Shown here one piece after another: positions 1 through 5,602 of a stretch of DNA of 7,775 nt. The translations under genes and the position numbers were made by a program. The stretch is from Deltaproteobacteria bacterium RIFCSPLOWO2_02_56_12 (GTDB lineage Bacteria; Desulfobacterota; Binatia; UBA9968): positions 1-7,775 of the forward strand of contig MGRY01000054.1 of the NCBI GenBank assembly GCA_001799045.1, given 5' to 3'. Numbering within the stretch: position 1 is the stretch's first letter; the number at the start of each line of letters is the position of its first letter. A model generated the notes under the pieces. That model worked only from the letters and a program-made list of their open reading frames with translations. It was not told where the DNA came from and ran no database searches.

Positions 1-489
1 GAAAGAGGCATCGATTTCTCTTACGGCGAGTATGTGGAGCTACAGCATACACAGGTCGTGCCGCTCTATTTTCTTTTGCCCGAGCCCAAGATCCCCATCC
101 TGCCTATCTATGTGAATACCTGGGTGGACCCTATTCCTACGCCGCGCCGTTGCTACCAGGTAGGAGAATTGATCCGAGAGGTCGCGAATGCGCAAAGAGA
201 GCGGATCGCCATTCTGGCGACCGGAGGCCTCTCCCATTTCCCCGGCTCGCCGAGAATCGGCGAAATTGACACCCAATTCGATCACAAGCTGCTGGAGATC
301 ATGCGTGGGGGCAAAGGCCGGACGCTGGCGGATTATTCTTTGGAACAGATCCTTCAGGCGGGGGATTCGGAGTTTCTTAACTGGATGGTGGTACTGGGCA
401 CGGTCGGAGACACCAAGGCGGCGTCCACCTTTTATATGCCGGACCATGTGGCCACCGGATGGGGATTTGTGAGCTGGAAAATGCAATAG
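1..489 (+). CDS. LigB-type class III extradiol dioxygenase, catalytic subunit (5'-truncated by window)
   Basis: The reading frame is open from base 1 to the TAG at 487-489, giving 162 residues of the C-terminal part; the real start lies outside the window. Class III extradiol dioxygenases cleave catecholic rings with a non-haem Fe(II). Visible family features are the hydrophobic VPLYFLLPEPKIPILPIYVN strand region (about 20-39), PTPRRC (46-51), the ATGGLSH segment whose His79 matches the conserved catalytic His, and the GDSEFLNWMVVLG segment whose Glu124 matches the third metal ligand. The two N-terminal His ligands would be in the missing part. The LigA-type partner follows 82 bases downstream, which supports a two-subunit LigAB-like enzyme. 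The order is catalytic subunit first, the reverse of the classical ligA-ligB arrangement. The substrate (protocatechuate, gallate or another catechol) cannot be told from sequence. Confidence 0.85.
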   Translation, partial: ERGIDFSYGEYVELQHTQVVPLYFLLPEPKIPILPIYVNTWVDPIPTPRRCYQVGELIREVANAQRERIAILATGGLSHFPGSPRIGEIDTQFDHKLLEIMRGGKGRTLADYSLEQILQAGDSEFLNWMVVLGTVGDTKAASTFYMPDHVATGWGFVSWKMQ

Positions 490-556
490 TTTTTAGTTTT
501 GAGTGCTGAGTTTTGAGTTGATCCACTAAGAACTAAAAACTAATAACTTAAAACTG
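487..556. repeat. Heptamer array with inverted symmetry, overlapping the ligB-like stop codon
   Basis: The first unit includes the TAG stop. Five units follow one another without a gap: TAGTTTT (487-493), TAGTTTT (494-500), GAGTGCT (501-507), GAGTTTT (508-514), GAGTTGA (515-521). After TCC, the second arm runs ACTAAGA (525-531), ACTAAAA (532-538), ACTAATA (539-545), ACTTAAA (546-552) and ACT. The second arm is the degenerate reverse complement of the first (about 20 of 25 positions in the best alignment), so the RNA could fold into a long imperfect hairpin. The period of 7 is kept exactly in each arm although the units vary. Function unknown; possibly a 3' end hairpin. Confidence 0.85.
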
Positions 557-569
557 CACCGGAGGTGCA
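555..569 (+). promoter_or_regulatory. Shine-Dalgarno sequence inside a perfect 6-bp hairpin
   Basis: TGCACC (555-560), loop GGA, GGTGCA (564-569) form a perfect 6-bp stem just before the ATG at 572. The strong GGAGG ribosome binding site (561-565) lies in the loop and the 3' arm. Folded, it would be partly hidden from the ribosome. This could dampen or regulate translation of the ligA-like gene, or the neighbouring array could compete with the fold. The hairpin is read directly; the regulatory role is inference. Confidence 0.5.
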
Positions 570-571
570 AA

Positions 572-817
572 ATGAGCAGCTACCATCTCAACCGCTTTCT
601 CTTTGATCTCAAGATGCATGAGCAGCTCTTTAACAAGGCCCTGGCCAACGTGAAGGAGGCGATGAACCAGTACGATCTCACGCCTGAAGAGAAGGATGCG
701 CTTGCTGCCGGCGATCCGCGAAAGCTGCGCCCGCTCGGCGCTCACGGGATGCTCGCGCTTTACATCATGCGTTTGCACCCGGAATTTCGGACTAACGTTT
801 ACTGGACACAGAAGTGA
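572..817 (+). CDS. LigA-type small subunit of extradiol dioxygenase
   Basis: This 81-residue protein matches the LigA fold seen in the alpha subunit of protocatechuate 4,5-dioxygenase and in fused gallate dioxygenases. Key features are the N-terminal LNRFLFDLK helix (6-14), a central helix, and the hallmark DLTPEEKDALAAGDPRKLRPLGAH segment (about 35-58, conserved L-T-x-E-E, G-D and L-G-A-H), then a helical LALYIMRL tail. In LigAB enzymes this subunit helps to form and cap the active site of the catalytic subunit. It is much shorter than Sphingobium LigA (about 139 residues) and is essentially the bare domain. The start is fixed by a strong GGAGG 6 bases before the ATG. It lies directly downstream of the LigB-like gene, with only the heptamer array and the SD hairpin between them. 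Confidence 0.88.
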   Translation: MSSYHLNRFLFDLKMHEQLFNKALANVKEAMNQYDLTPEEKDALAAGDPRKLRPLGAHGMLALYIMRLHPEFRTNVYWTQK

Positions 818-819
818 AT

Positions 820-872
820 TCGAGGATAGAGAATAGAGGATCGAGGATCGCTATCCTCCATCCTCAATCTTC
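820..872. repeat. Heptamer array with inverted symmetry after the ligA-like stop codon
   Basis: Four direct heptamers GAGGATA (822-828), GAGAATA (829-835), GAGGATC (836-842) and GAGGATC (843-849) are followed by GC and then by three heptamers in reverse complement: TATCCTC (852-858), CATCCTC (859-865), AATCTTC (866-872). Over 22 positions the two arms match at about 17. The array begins 4 bases after the TGA and ends 18 bases before the next ATG, so it fills almost the whole spacer. The units differ in sequence from those of the preceding spacer, but the architecture is the same. Confidence 0.88.
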
Positions 873-890
873 AAAGCGTGAGGCTAAAGG

Positions 891-1682
891 ATGGATTTAG
901 GTTTGAAAGGAAAGGTGGCGCTGGTTGCGGGCGCCAGTCAGGGGATGGGGAGGGCCGTCGCTTTAGGCTTTGCCCGTGAAGGGGCCAAAGTAAGCATTTG
1001 TGCCAGAGGGGAGGCGCAACTCAAAGAGGCGGCGGAGATGATTCGGCGTGAGACCGGCGGCGAGGCGCTGGCCACGGTCGCCGATATGACGAAAGCGGAG
1101 GATATCCAGAGGTTCGTCGCCAGGACCGTGGAAAAGTTTGGCAGGCTCGACATCGTCGTCACCAACGCCGGTGGGCCGCCGCCGGGCGAGTTTATGAAAT
1201 TTACCGATGAGGATTGGGAGAAGGCATTTCACTTGAACTTCATGAGCGCCCTCAGGCTTGCGCGGGAGGCGGTTCCCCATATGCGCAAAGTCGGAGGGGG
1301 GCGCGTGGTCAATATCACCTCTTACTCGGTTAAAGAGCCTATTGCCGGTCTTGTCCTCTCCAACGCCATCCGGAGCGCGGTGATCGGGCTCGCTAAGACC
1401 CTGTCGCGGGAACTTGCTAAGGATAACATTCTCGTTAACAACGTCTGCCCCGGGAGGATTGACACCGAGCGTGCGCGCAAATTGAGTCAGGCGCGCGCCG
1501 AGCGCTTGAAGCGGCCGGTGGAAGAGATCAATAGAGAGATGGCCGCGGAGATCCCGTTGGGTCGTTATGGAACAGCCGAAGAGATGGCGGGCCTGATCGT
1601 CTTTCTCGCTTCGGAGCGGGCGAGCTACATCACCGGAACCACCATTCAGATCGATGGCGGATTAGTAAGGGGGATACAATAA
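891..1682 (+). CDS. SDR-family oxidoreductase, 3-oxoacyl-ACP reductase-like, atypical active site
   Basis: This 263-residue protein has a Rossmann fold. The cofactor motif is GASQGMGR (14-21) and the NAG motif is at 92-94. The catalytic Ser144 lies in NITS, and a PGRIDTER segment follows at 187-194. The C-terminal YITGTTIQIDGGLVRG is typical of FabG-like SDRs. The usual catalytic YxxxK is replaced by SNAIR (Ser157, Arg161), so Tyr and Lys are both missing. This fits the known BKR-like SDR subgroup that departs from the catalytic tetrad (residues of the LVLSNAIR type). Substrate unknown; beside ring-cleavage genes, a role in aromatic breakdown is plausible but inferred. GTGAGG (878-883), 7 bases before the ATG, supports the start. 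The TAA overlaps the ATG of the next gene by one base. Confidence 0.88.
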   Translation: MDLGLKGKVALVAGASQGMGRAVALGFAREGAKVSICARGEAQLKEAAEMIRRETGGEALATVADMTKAEDIQRFVARTVEKFGRLDIVVTNAGGPPPGEFMKFTDEDWEKAFHLNFMSALRLAREAVPHMRKVGGGRVVNITSYSVKEPIAGLVLSNAIRSAVIGLAKTLSRELAKDNILVNNVCPGRIDTERARKLSQARAERLKRPVEEINREMAAEIPLGRYGTAEEMAGLIVFLASERASYITGTTIQIDGGLVRGIQ

Positions 1683-2014
1683 TGGTTCTCTACTTCGTCC
1701 AGTGGGATCTTCCCGACCAGAAGGCGAATCTGACGATCTACGCCAATAAGGCGAAAAACGATTGGCTGCCGGCGACGCTGGCGCATCCCGGCGTCCAAGA
1801 GATACGTAACTACCGGAATCCCATGGAAGTTACCCCGCAAGTGGCCATTAGCATCGAGTTCGATTCTTTAGATGCCTGGCGCGACTATATGGAGTCCCAG
1901 GACTACATCCGCATCATGCGCGAGCTGCGCATCCTCGGCTGCCGCAACTTTGCCGCGCACGTTTGGGCACCGTCGAAATACTTTCCCGAATCGCTCAGGG
2001 CGGAAAAGAAGTGA
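1682..2014 (+). CDS. Small protein with predicted dimeric alpha/beta-barrel (ABM/EthD-like) fold
   Basis: A 110-residue protein whose ATG shares its first A with the stop codon of the SDR gene (TAATG), which points to translational coupling and a shared function. It shows the beta-alpha-beta-beta-alpha-beta pattern of ferredoxin-like dimeric barrels: strand MVLYFVQWDL, helix around 19-34, HPGVQEIRNYRNP (35-47), strand QVAISIEFDSLDAW (53-66), helix DYMESQDYIRIMREL (68-82) and a final strand FAAHVWAPS (90-98). Such folds include EthD-like proteins, monooxygenase-like ABM proteins and muconolactone-isomerase-like enzymes, many of them in aromatic pathways. I cannot name the family or reaction. 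No signal peptide or membrane segment is seen, so it is probably cytosolic. Confidence 0.72.
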   Translation: MVLYFVQWDLPDQKANLTIYANKAKNDWLPATLAHPGVQEIRNYRNPMEVTPQVAISIEFDSLDAWRDYMESQDYIRIMRELRILGCRNFAAHVWAPSKYFPESLRAEKK

Positions 2015-2064
2015 GCGAAGCTTGGGTATCAGCTTTTCTGTTTAAGCCAGAAAAACGTCGAGGG

Positions 2065-2334
2065 TCACCGGGGTCTTCTTTTGCCTCCCTTAACGAGGGA
2101 AAGAGATGCGCCTTTTCTGCCTTTAATCTCGTTCAGGAGACATTCCCAATCAACAAGAGTAACGTACTCCTCGGGTGAGCCGGACTCGCAATCATAGCTC
2201 TTGAAAAACCTGGCAAAGCTGCCGTATTTCTTTTCGTAGCTCTTGATCCTTTTCCGAAGTTCCTTAAGCGAGAGGGCGGAATAATCCACCTCCCTGTCTC
2301 CCTCAGGACCCCTTATAGCTAGTATGCGGCTCAT
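2065..2334 (-). CDS. Small hypothetical protein, possible antitoxin of a two-gene module
   Basis: An 89-residue, charged, probably soluble protein. Its centre is a predicted helix, LSLKELRKRIKSYEKKYGSF (21-40), then an acidic SPEEYVTLVDWECLLNEI segment (53-70), and a basic tail. The pattern of a helix ending in Y-E-x-K-Y-G, followed by an acidic stretch with a conserved D/E-W, resembles small proteins that sit beside TumE/DUF6516-like putative toxins. That likeness is from memory and unconfirmed. The start is supported by AAAGGAG (complement of 2343-2349), 8 bases upstream, inside the preceding gene. The ATG overlaps the TGA of that gene in an ATGA, so the two are translationally coupled. The local sequence is visibly less GC-rich than its neighbours, as expected for an accessory module. 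Confidence 0.65.
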   Translation of the reverse strand: MSRILAIRGPEGDREVDYSALSLKELRKRIKSYEKKYGSFARFFKSYDCESGSPEEYVTLVDWECLLNEIKGRKGASLSLVKGGKRRPR

Positions 2335-2615
2335 CGAGTGATCTCCTTTAGTCCCGGTAAAATGCCGTCAATTATTCGTTGCAGCTCTTTTTCGTCTTCC
2401 TTCGGGTTTTTAAATGGAGTGGCGAGTTTCATGTGCAGGTGGGGTGCAAGAATCTTCCTCCCCCTTTTGATTTCGTGGCTATCATATCGAACTTCGTCAT
2501 ACCAGCCATTCGTCTTACGGTAAAAATGGATCTTATACTCGGTAATGGTACCGGATTCTTTGTCACTAACAGTGACGTTCAAGCACTTCCACCCGTTGTT
2601 GGTTCCCTGCGGCAC
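2331..2615 (-). CDS. Small hypothetical protein, possible toxin of a two-gene module; start uncertain
   Basis: 94 residues from a GTG at 2615. The N-terminal part is rich in aromatic residues and strand-like (YKIHFYRK 27-34, GWYDEVRYDSHE 37-48). A basic KRGRK (50-54) and a PHLHMK motif (His59, His61) follow, then a helical tail with KEDEKELQRIIDGI. The H-x-H motif behind a beta-rich body resembles TumE-like proteins, but I cannot place the family with certainty. The frame stays open upstream to a TAG at 2652-2654, with family-like residues AEVWNTDT just before the GTG. A strong AGGAGGT (complement of 2654-2660) precedes an ATG at 2641 in another frame. The true start may therefore be broken by a one-base shift, or the GTG may be used. 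It lies 54 bases downstream of nth on the same strand. Confidence 0.62.
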   Translation of the reverse strand: MPQGTNNGWKCLNVTVSDKESGTITEYKIHFYRKTNGWYDEVRYDSHEIKRGRKILAPHLHMKLATPFKNPKEDEKELQRIIDGILPGLKEITR

Positions 2616-2669
2616 CGTATCAGTATTCCAGACTTCGGCATAACCTGCAAACTACCTCCTCCCGGGAAA

Positions 2670-3326
2670 TCAACGATGCACCGTCACCCCGGCCTTATCA
2701 CAGTACCTTTCCACCGGGCATTGACTGCAGATCGGCGAGATCGGCCGGCAGAGCTGCTGGCCGAAGCTGACCAGCAGGTCGTTGTATTCTATCCAGTATT
2801 GCTTGGGCAATTTTTCTCTTAATGCGAACTCGGTCTCTTTGGGAGTCTTGGTCCGAACGTATCCCCAGCGGTTGGAGATCCGATGCACGTGGGTATCGAC
2901 GCAGATCCCAGGCTTGCGGTAGCCCAGGGTCACCACCAGGTTGGCGGTTTTGCGCCCGACCCCCTTTAGCTCCAGGAGTTCATCGATCTCATCCGGGACT
3001 TTTCCGGAATACTTTTCCACGAGCGTGCGGCAGATGCCGTGGATATTTCTTGCCTTGGTGCGGTAGAAGCCTACCGGATAGATCACCTTTTCGATTTTTT
3101 TTGTCGGGAGCGTCAGCATCTTTGCCGGCGTGCCGGCGAGGGCGAACAGACGGCGGGAGGCCTGAGCCGTCGTGGCATCCTGGGTGCGCAGGCTCAGAAT
3201 ACAGGAGATGAGAACATGGAACGGGCTCTTCGAAGACTCCGCCACCATGGTCACGATCGGCGTTTGCCATTTCGGCGTCTCCCGGCGCAGGATACGAATC
3301 GCGTGGTGGATCTCTCTATCTTTCAT
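2670..3326 (-). CDS. nth: Endonuclease III (DNA glycosylase/AP lyase)
   Basis: This 218-residue protein has the usual length of the family. Endonuclease III removes oxidised pyrimidines and cleaves at abasic sites in base excision repair. The helix-hairpin-helix motif ELKGVGRKTAN (119-129) contains the catalytic Lys126, and VDTHVHRISNR (143-153) contains the catalytic Asp144. The C-terminal [4Fe-4S] cluster ligands have the canonical C-x6-C-x2-C-x5-C spacing: Cys193, Cys200, Cys203 and Cys209. The SRxxD-like region near the N-terminus appears as SLRTQDATT (45-53), including the conserved Gln/Asp pair. The ATG at 3326 has only a weak AGCAGG directly in front of it. The gene is divergent from the Nudix gene, with 85 bases between the starts. 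Confidence 0.95.
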   Translation of the reverse strand: MKDREIHHAIRILRRETPKWQTPIVTMVAESSKSPFHVLISCILSLRTQDATTAQASRRLFALAGTPAKMLTLPTKKIEKVIYPVGFYRTKARNIHGICRTLVEKYSGKVPDEIDELLELKGVGRKTANLVVTLGYRKPGICVDTHVHRISNRWGYVRTKTPKETEFALREKLPKQYWIEYNDLLVSFGQQLCRPISPICSQCPVERYCDKAGVTVHR

Positions 3327-3411
3327 CCTGCTGGCTTTTTGGTTGTGGATTAGGTAAATTAAATGGTTCTATTATCACAGATTTCCGATAGGCGAAACTT
3401 TTTCTTTGCAA

Positions 3412-3996
3412 ATGATCGCCGATAAAATTTTTCCGATCCTTCAGTCCCGCACGCCAAAAATCCTCAAGGGGGGGCAGTGGAGGCCGGCCGCGGTCCTGGT
3501 CCCGATCCAGGAACGGGCGGACGGAGACTATCTCGTTTTGACGCAGAGGGCGGCGATGCTCAGCTCTCACAGAGGCCAGGTGGCTTTCCCGGGGGGAAGG
3601 GTCGACCGCGAGGACTCCGGTCTCTTGGCGGCGGCCCTGCGTGAAAGTCGGGAAGAGATCGGGATCAGGTCTCCCGATGTGCGCGTCCTGGGACAGCTCG
3701 ATCAGGTCACGGCCGCTGCAAGCTATCTGGTGACCCCGTTTGTTGGCGTTATCCCTTTTCCCTATGATTTTCGTTTGAACCCGGCGGAGACCACGGCGGT
3801 ATTTTCCGTGCCCATATCGGCGCTGCTGGATCCCGGCTGTTTCAGCATGGAGCCACGCCCTTTTTCTCAATCCGGGAGAGAGCCGATATATCATTTTCAT
3901 TACGAGGGCTGGGATATTTGGGGGGCTACGGCGCGGATTGTCAAACAACTGTTGGAGCTTGCCTATGATTTTGAGGTCCAGGAACGTCTGGGCTAG
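3412..3996 (+). CDS. nudL: Nudix hydrolase of the CoA pyrophosphatase type
   Basis: A 194-residue protein that probably hydrolyses CoA and its derivatives to 4'-phosphopantetheine and 3',5'-ADP with Mg/Mn. The CoA-type signature is nearly complete: LTQRAAMLSSHRGQVAFPGG (43-62), as in NudL/Nudt7 proteins. It runs into the Nudix box (62-85), with Asp68 at the first acidic position and RESREEIGI (77-85) carrying the metal-binding glutamates. The extra residue between Asp68 and Arg77 is normal for the CoA subfamily. I chose the ATG at 3412; an in-frame TTG two codons earlier (3406) is possible. Neither has a clear ribosome binding site. It lies 53 bases before lnt on the same strand. Confidence 0.88.
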   Translation: MIADKIFPILQSRTPKILKGGQWRPAAVLVPIQERADGDYLVLTQRAAMLSSHRGQVAFPGGRVDREDSGLLAAALRESREEIGIRSPDVRVLGQLDQVTAAASYLVTPFVGVIPFPYDFRLNPAETTAVFSVPISALLDPGCFSMEPRPFSQSGREPIYHFHYEGWDIWGATARIVKQLLELAYDFEVQERLG

Positions 3997-4006
3997 CGGT
4001 CTGTTA

Positions 4007-4038
4007 GGCTTCTTTTTTCTTCTCCTCATAGAGAAGCC
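4007..4038 (+). other. Hairpin with pyrimidine-rich loop before lnt
   Basis: GGCTTCT (4007-4013) pairs perfectly with AGAAGCC (4032-4038) around an 18-base loop that is almost all pyrimidine. It ends 11 bases before the lnt ATG, which has no recognisable Shine-Dalgarno sequence. It could influence lnt translation or be incidental. It is not terminator-like, because no U-tract follows the stem. Confidence 0.3.
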
Positions 4039-4049
4039 CTAGCCCGGCC

Positions 4050-5600
4050 ATGGGTATATTCCGGGGCTGCTCTGGTAAGCATGCGTCTGATTATCTTCTC
4101 CCGCTTCTATCCGGGATTCTCGTAGCCCTCCCCTTTCTCTTTCCCATCCTCTTTCCGCTGTCCTGGATCGCTTTCGTTCCTTTGCTCCTGTTAGTCGAGC
4201 GGAGCAAGACGCTGAGGCGGGCCTTTTTCATGGGCTGGCTCGCCGGCGGGGTTGCCAACCTCTTGGGCTTCTATTGGCTCGACTACACTATCAGGGTCTT
4301 CGGCGGCTTTCCCTACGGCGCGAGCGAGTTTGTCTTTTTAGGTTTTGTCGCCTATGCAGCCTTGCCCATGGCGCTCTTCGCCCTGCTCGTGCGTCTGTGC
4401 GGGCGTGGCGTGCTCGGGCTTTTCCCCGCGCTTTTCTGGGTTGTGATCGAGTTCTGGTTTCCTCTTCTCTTTCCCTGGCATCTGGCCAACAGTCAGGTAT
4501 GGTTACTTTCACTCATCCAGTCGGCGGATCTCGTGGGACCCTACGGCACGAGCTTCCTCCTGGTGTGGCTGAATACTATTCTCTACGCTGCGATCTTCTG
4601 CCGTAGCGGGCGAACCGGGACGCTTCTGCGAGAGGGGACGTTATCGAGCTTGGTGTTGATCGCGCTCTTTTTCTATGGCCACCAGAGGCTGAAGAGCGTG
4701 GATGCCGATATGCGCGCGGCGCCTGGTCTTACAGTGGCCGCGGTTCAGGGGGATATCGATATCCGACGCAAATGGAGCATGGCCTATGTGGAAAGCAATC
4801 TCAAATCTTACCAGGAGCTCACGAAGAAAACTCGCGACGTAAAGCTGGTCATCTGGCCCGAAACCGCTGTGGAGGCATGGTTGCCGGAAAATCTCGCCCA
4901 GCTTCCCTCACAGATCCTTCCTTCGCTGCCGGAGGATGCCTCCCTTATCTTCGGGGCCCGGAGCTTTCGCGGCAACCCCGCAACTCCCGACCTCAAGGCC
5001 TTCAACAGTGCCTTCCTGGTGAATGCGCAGGGCCGTGTGTCGGGTTATTATCACAAGCAGGTCCTGCTTGCCTTTGGCGAGTACCTGCCCTTAGCGCCTC
5101 TTGTCTCCAGGCTTCCGGGCATCCCTCCTTTGGGCGATGGCTTTACCCCCGGAGATGGGCCGCGGACACTCGACCTCCCTGACGGGATTAGAGCAGCACC
5201 GCTTATTTGCTATGAAGACCTGATGGCCGGCTTGGCGCGCAGATTTGTCGCCGAGAAGGGGGCGAATCTGCTTGTAAACCTGACCAACGATGCCTGGTTC
5301 GGCGATACGGTCGCTCCCTGGCAGCATGCCCGGCTGGCTCAGTGGCGGGCGATAGAAACGCGCAGATACCTCATCCGCGTCACCAACACGGGCCTCACCT
5401 CCGTTATCAACCCTAAGGGGGAGATGCTCGAGACCCTGCCGCTATTTTCCTCAGGTGTGTTGACGGTGAATGTGGCGCTCCTCGAAGGCGAGACCCTCTA
5501 CGTCCGCTTCGGCGATTGGTTTGCCTGGCTGGCCACCCTGGCTGCGTTGGTGATTCTAGCGTGGCGTTATCGTTTGCTTGCATCCCGCTTCCCCTGTTAA
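4050..5600 (+). CDS. lnt: Apolipoprotein N-acyltransferase
   Basis: A 516-residue inner-membrane enzyme that N-acylates the terminal Cys of lipoproteins, the last step of lipoprotein maturation in Gram-negative bacteria. About five to six hydrophobic segments fill residues 15-210, including GILVALPFLFPILFPLSWIA and the conserved GFYWL (73-77) and PWHLANSQV (142-150) areas. A nitrilase-like periplasmic domain follows (about 228-475) with the full catalytic triad: Glu271 in VIWPETA, Lys336 in YYHKQ and Cys387 in LICYED. GEYLPL (343-348) and LTNDAWFG (411-418) are also conserved. A final membrane helix lies at 489-505. The length is normal. The ATG at 4050 lacks a clear ribosome binding site; no better start is obvious. 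The stop is 2 bases before the permease start. Confidence 0.95.
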   Translation: MGIFRGCSGKHASDYLLPLLSGILVALPFLFPILFPLSWIAFVPLLLLVERSKTLRRAFFMGWLAGGVANLLGFYWLDYTIRVFGGFPYGASEFVFLGFVAYAALPMALFALLVRLCGRGVLGLFPALFWVVIEFWFPLLFPWHLANSQVWLLSLIQSADLVGPYGTSFLLVWLNTILYAAIFCRSGRTGTLLREGTLSSLVLIALFFYGHQRLKSVDADMRAAPGLTVAAVQGDIDIRRKWSMAYVESNLKSYQELTKKTRDVKLVIWPETAVEAWLPENLAQLPSQILPSLPEDASLIFGARSFRGNPATPDLKAFNSAFLVNAQGRVSGYYHKQVLLAFGEYLPLAPLVSRLPGIPPLGDGFTPGDGPRTLDLPDGIRAAPLICYEDLMAGLARRFVAEKGANLLVNLTNDAWFGDTVAPWQHARLAQWRAIETRRYLIRVTNTGLTSVINPKGEMLETLPLFSSGVLTVNVALLEGETLYVRFGDWFAWLATLAALVILAWRYRLLASRFPC

Positions 5601-5602
5601 AG

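Noticed and set aside
487..872. CRISPR-like repeats
   Set aside because: Units are 7 bases with no spacers between them, so these are tandem arrays and not a CRISPR.
2034..2054. Hairpin TTTTCTG / CAGAAAA as a terminator between the converging gene sets
   Set aside because: The 7-bp stem is AT-rich and neither strand has a following U-tract, so it cannot be supported as a terminator.
2379..2822. A 147-codon open frame on the + strand
   Set aside because: It overlaps the toxin-like gene and the end of nth in antisense; the nth frame has all catalytic and cluster residues.
3343..3375. Possible promoter for the Nudix gene (TTGTGG and TATTAT)
   Set aside because: The spacing of 21 bases is too long and the alternative TTCTAT is weak; the divergent gap surely holds promoters, but I cannot place them.
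3316..4029. A 237-codon open frame on the - strand
   Set aside because: It is antisense to the Nudix gene over nearly all its length, its product is low-complexity and rich in Arg/Pro, and it has no family features, whereas the + strand frame has a clear Nudix box.
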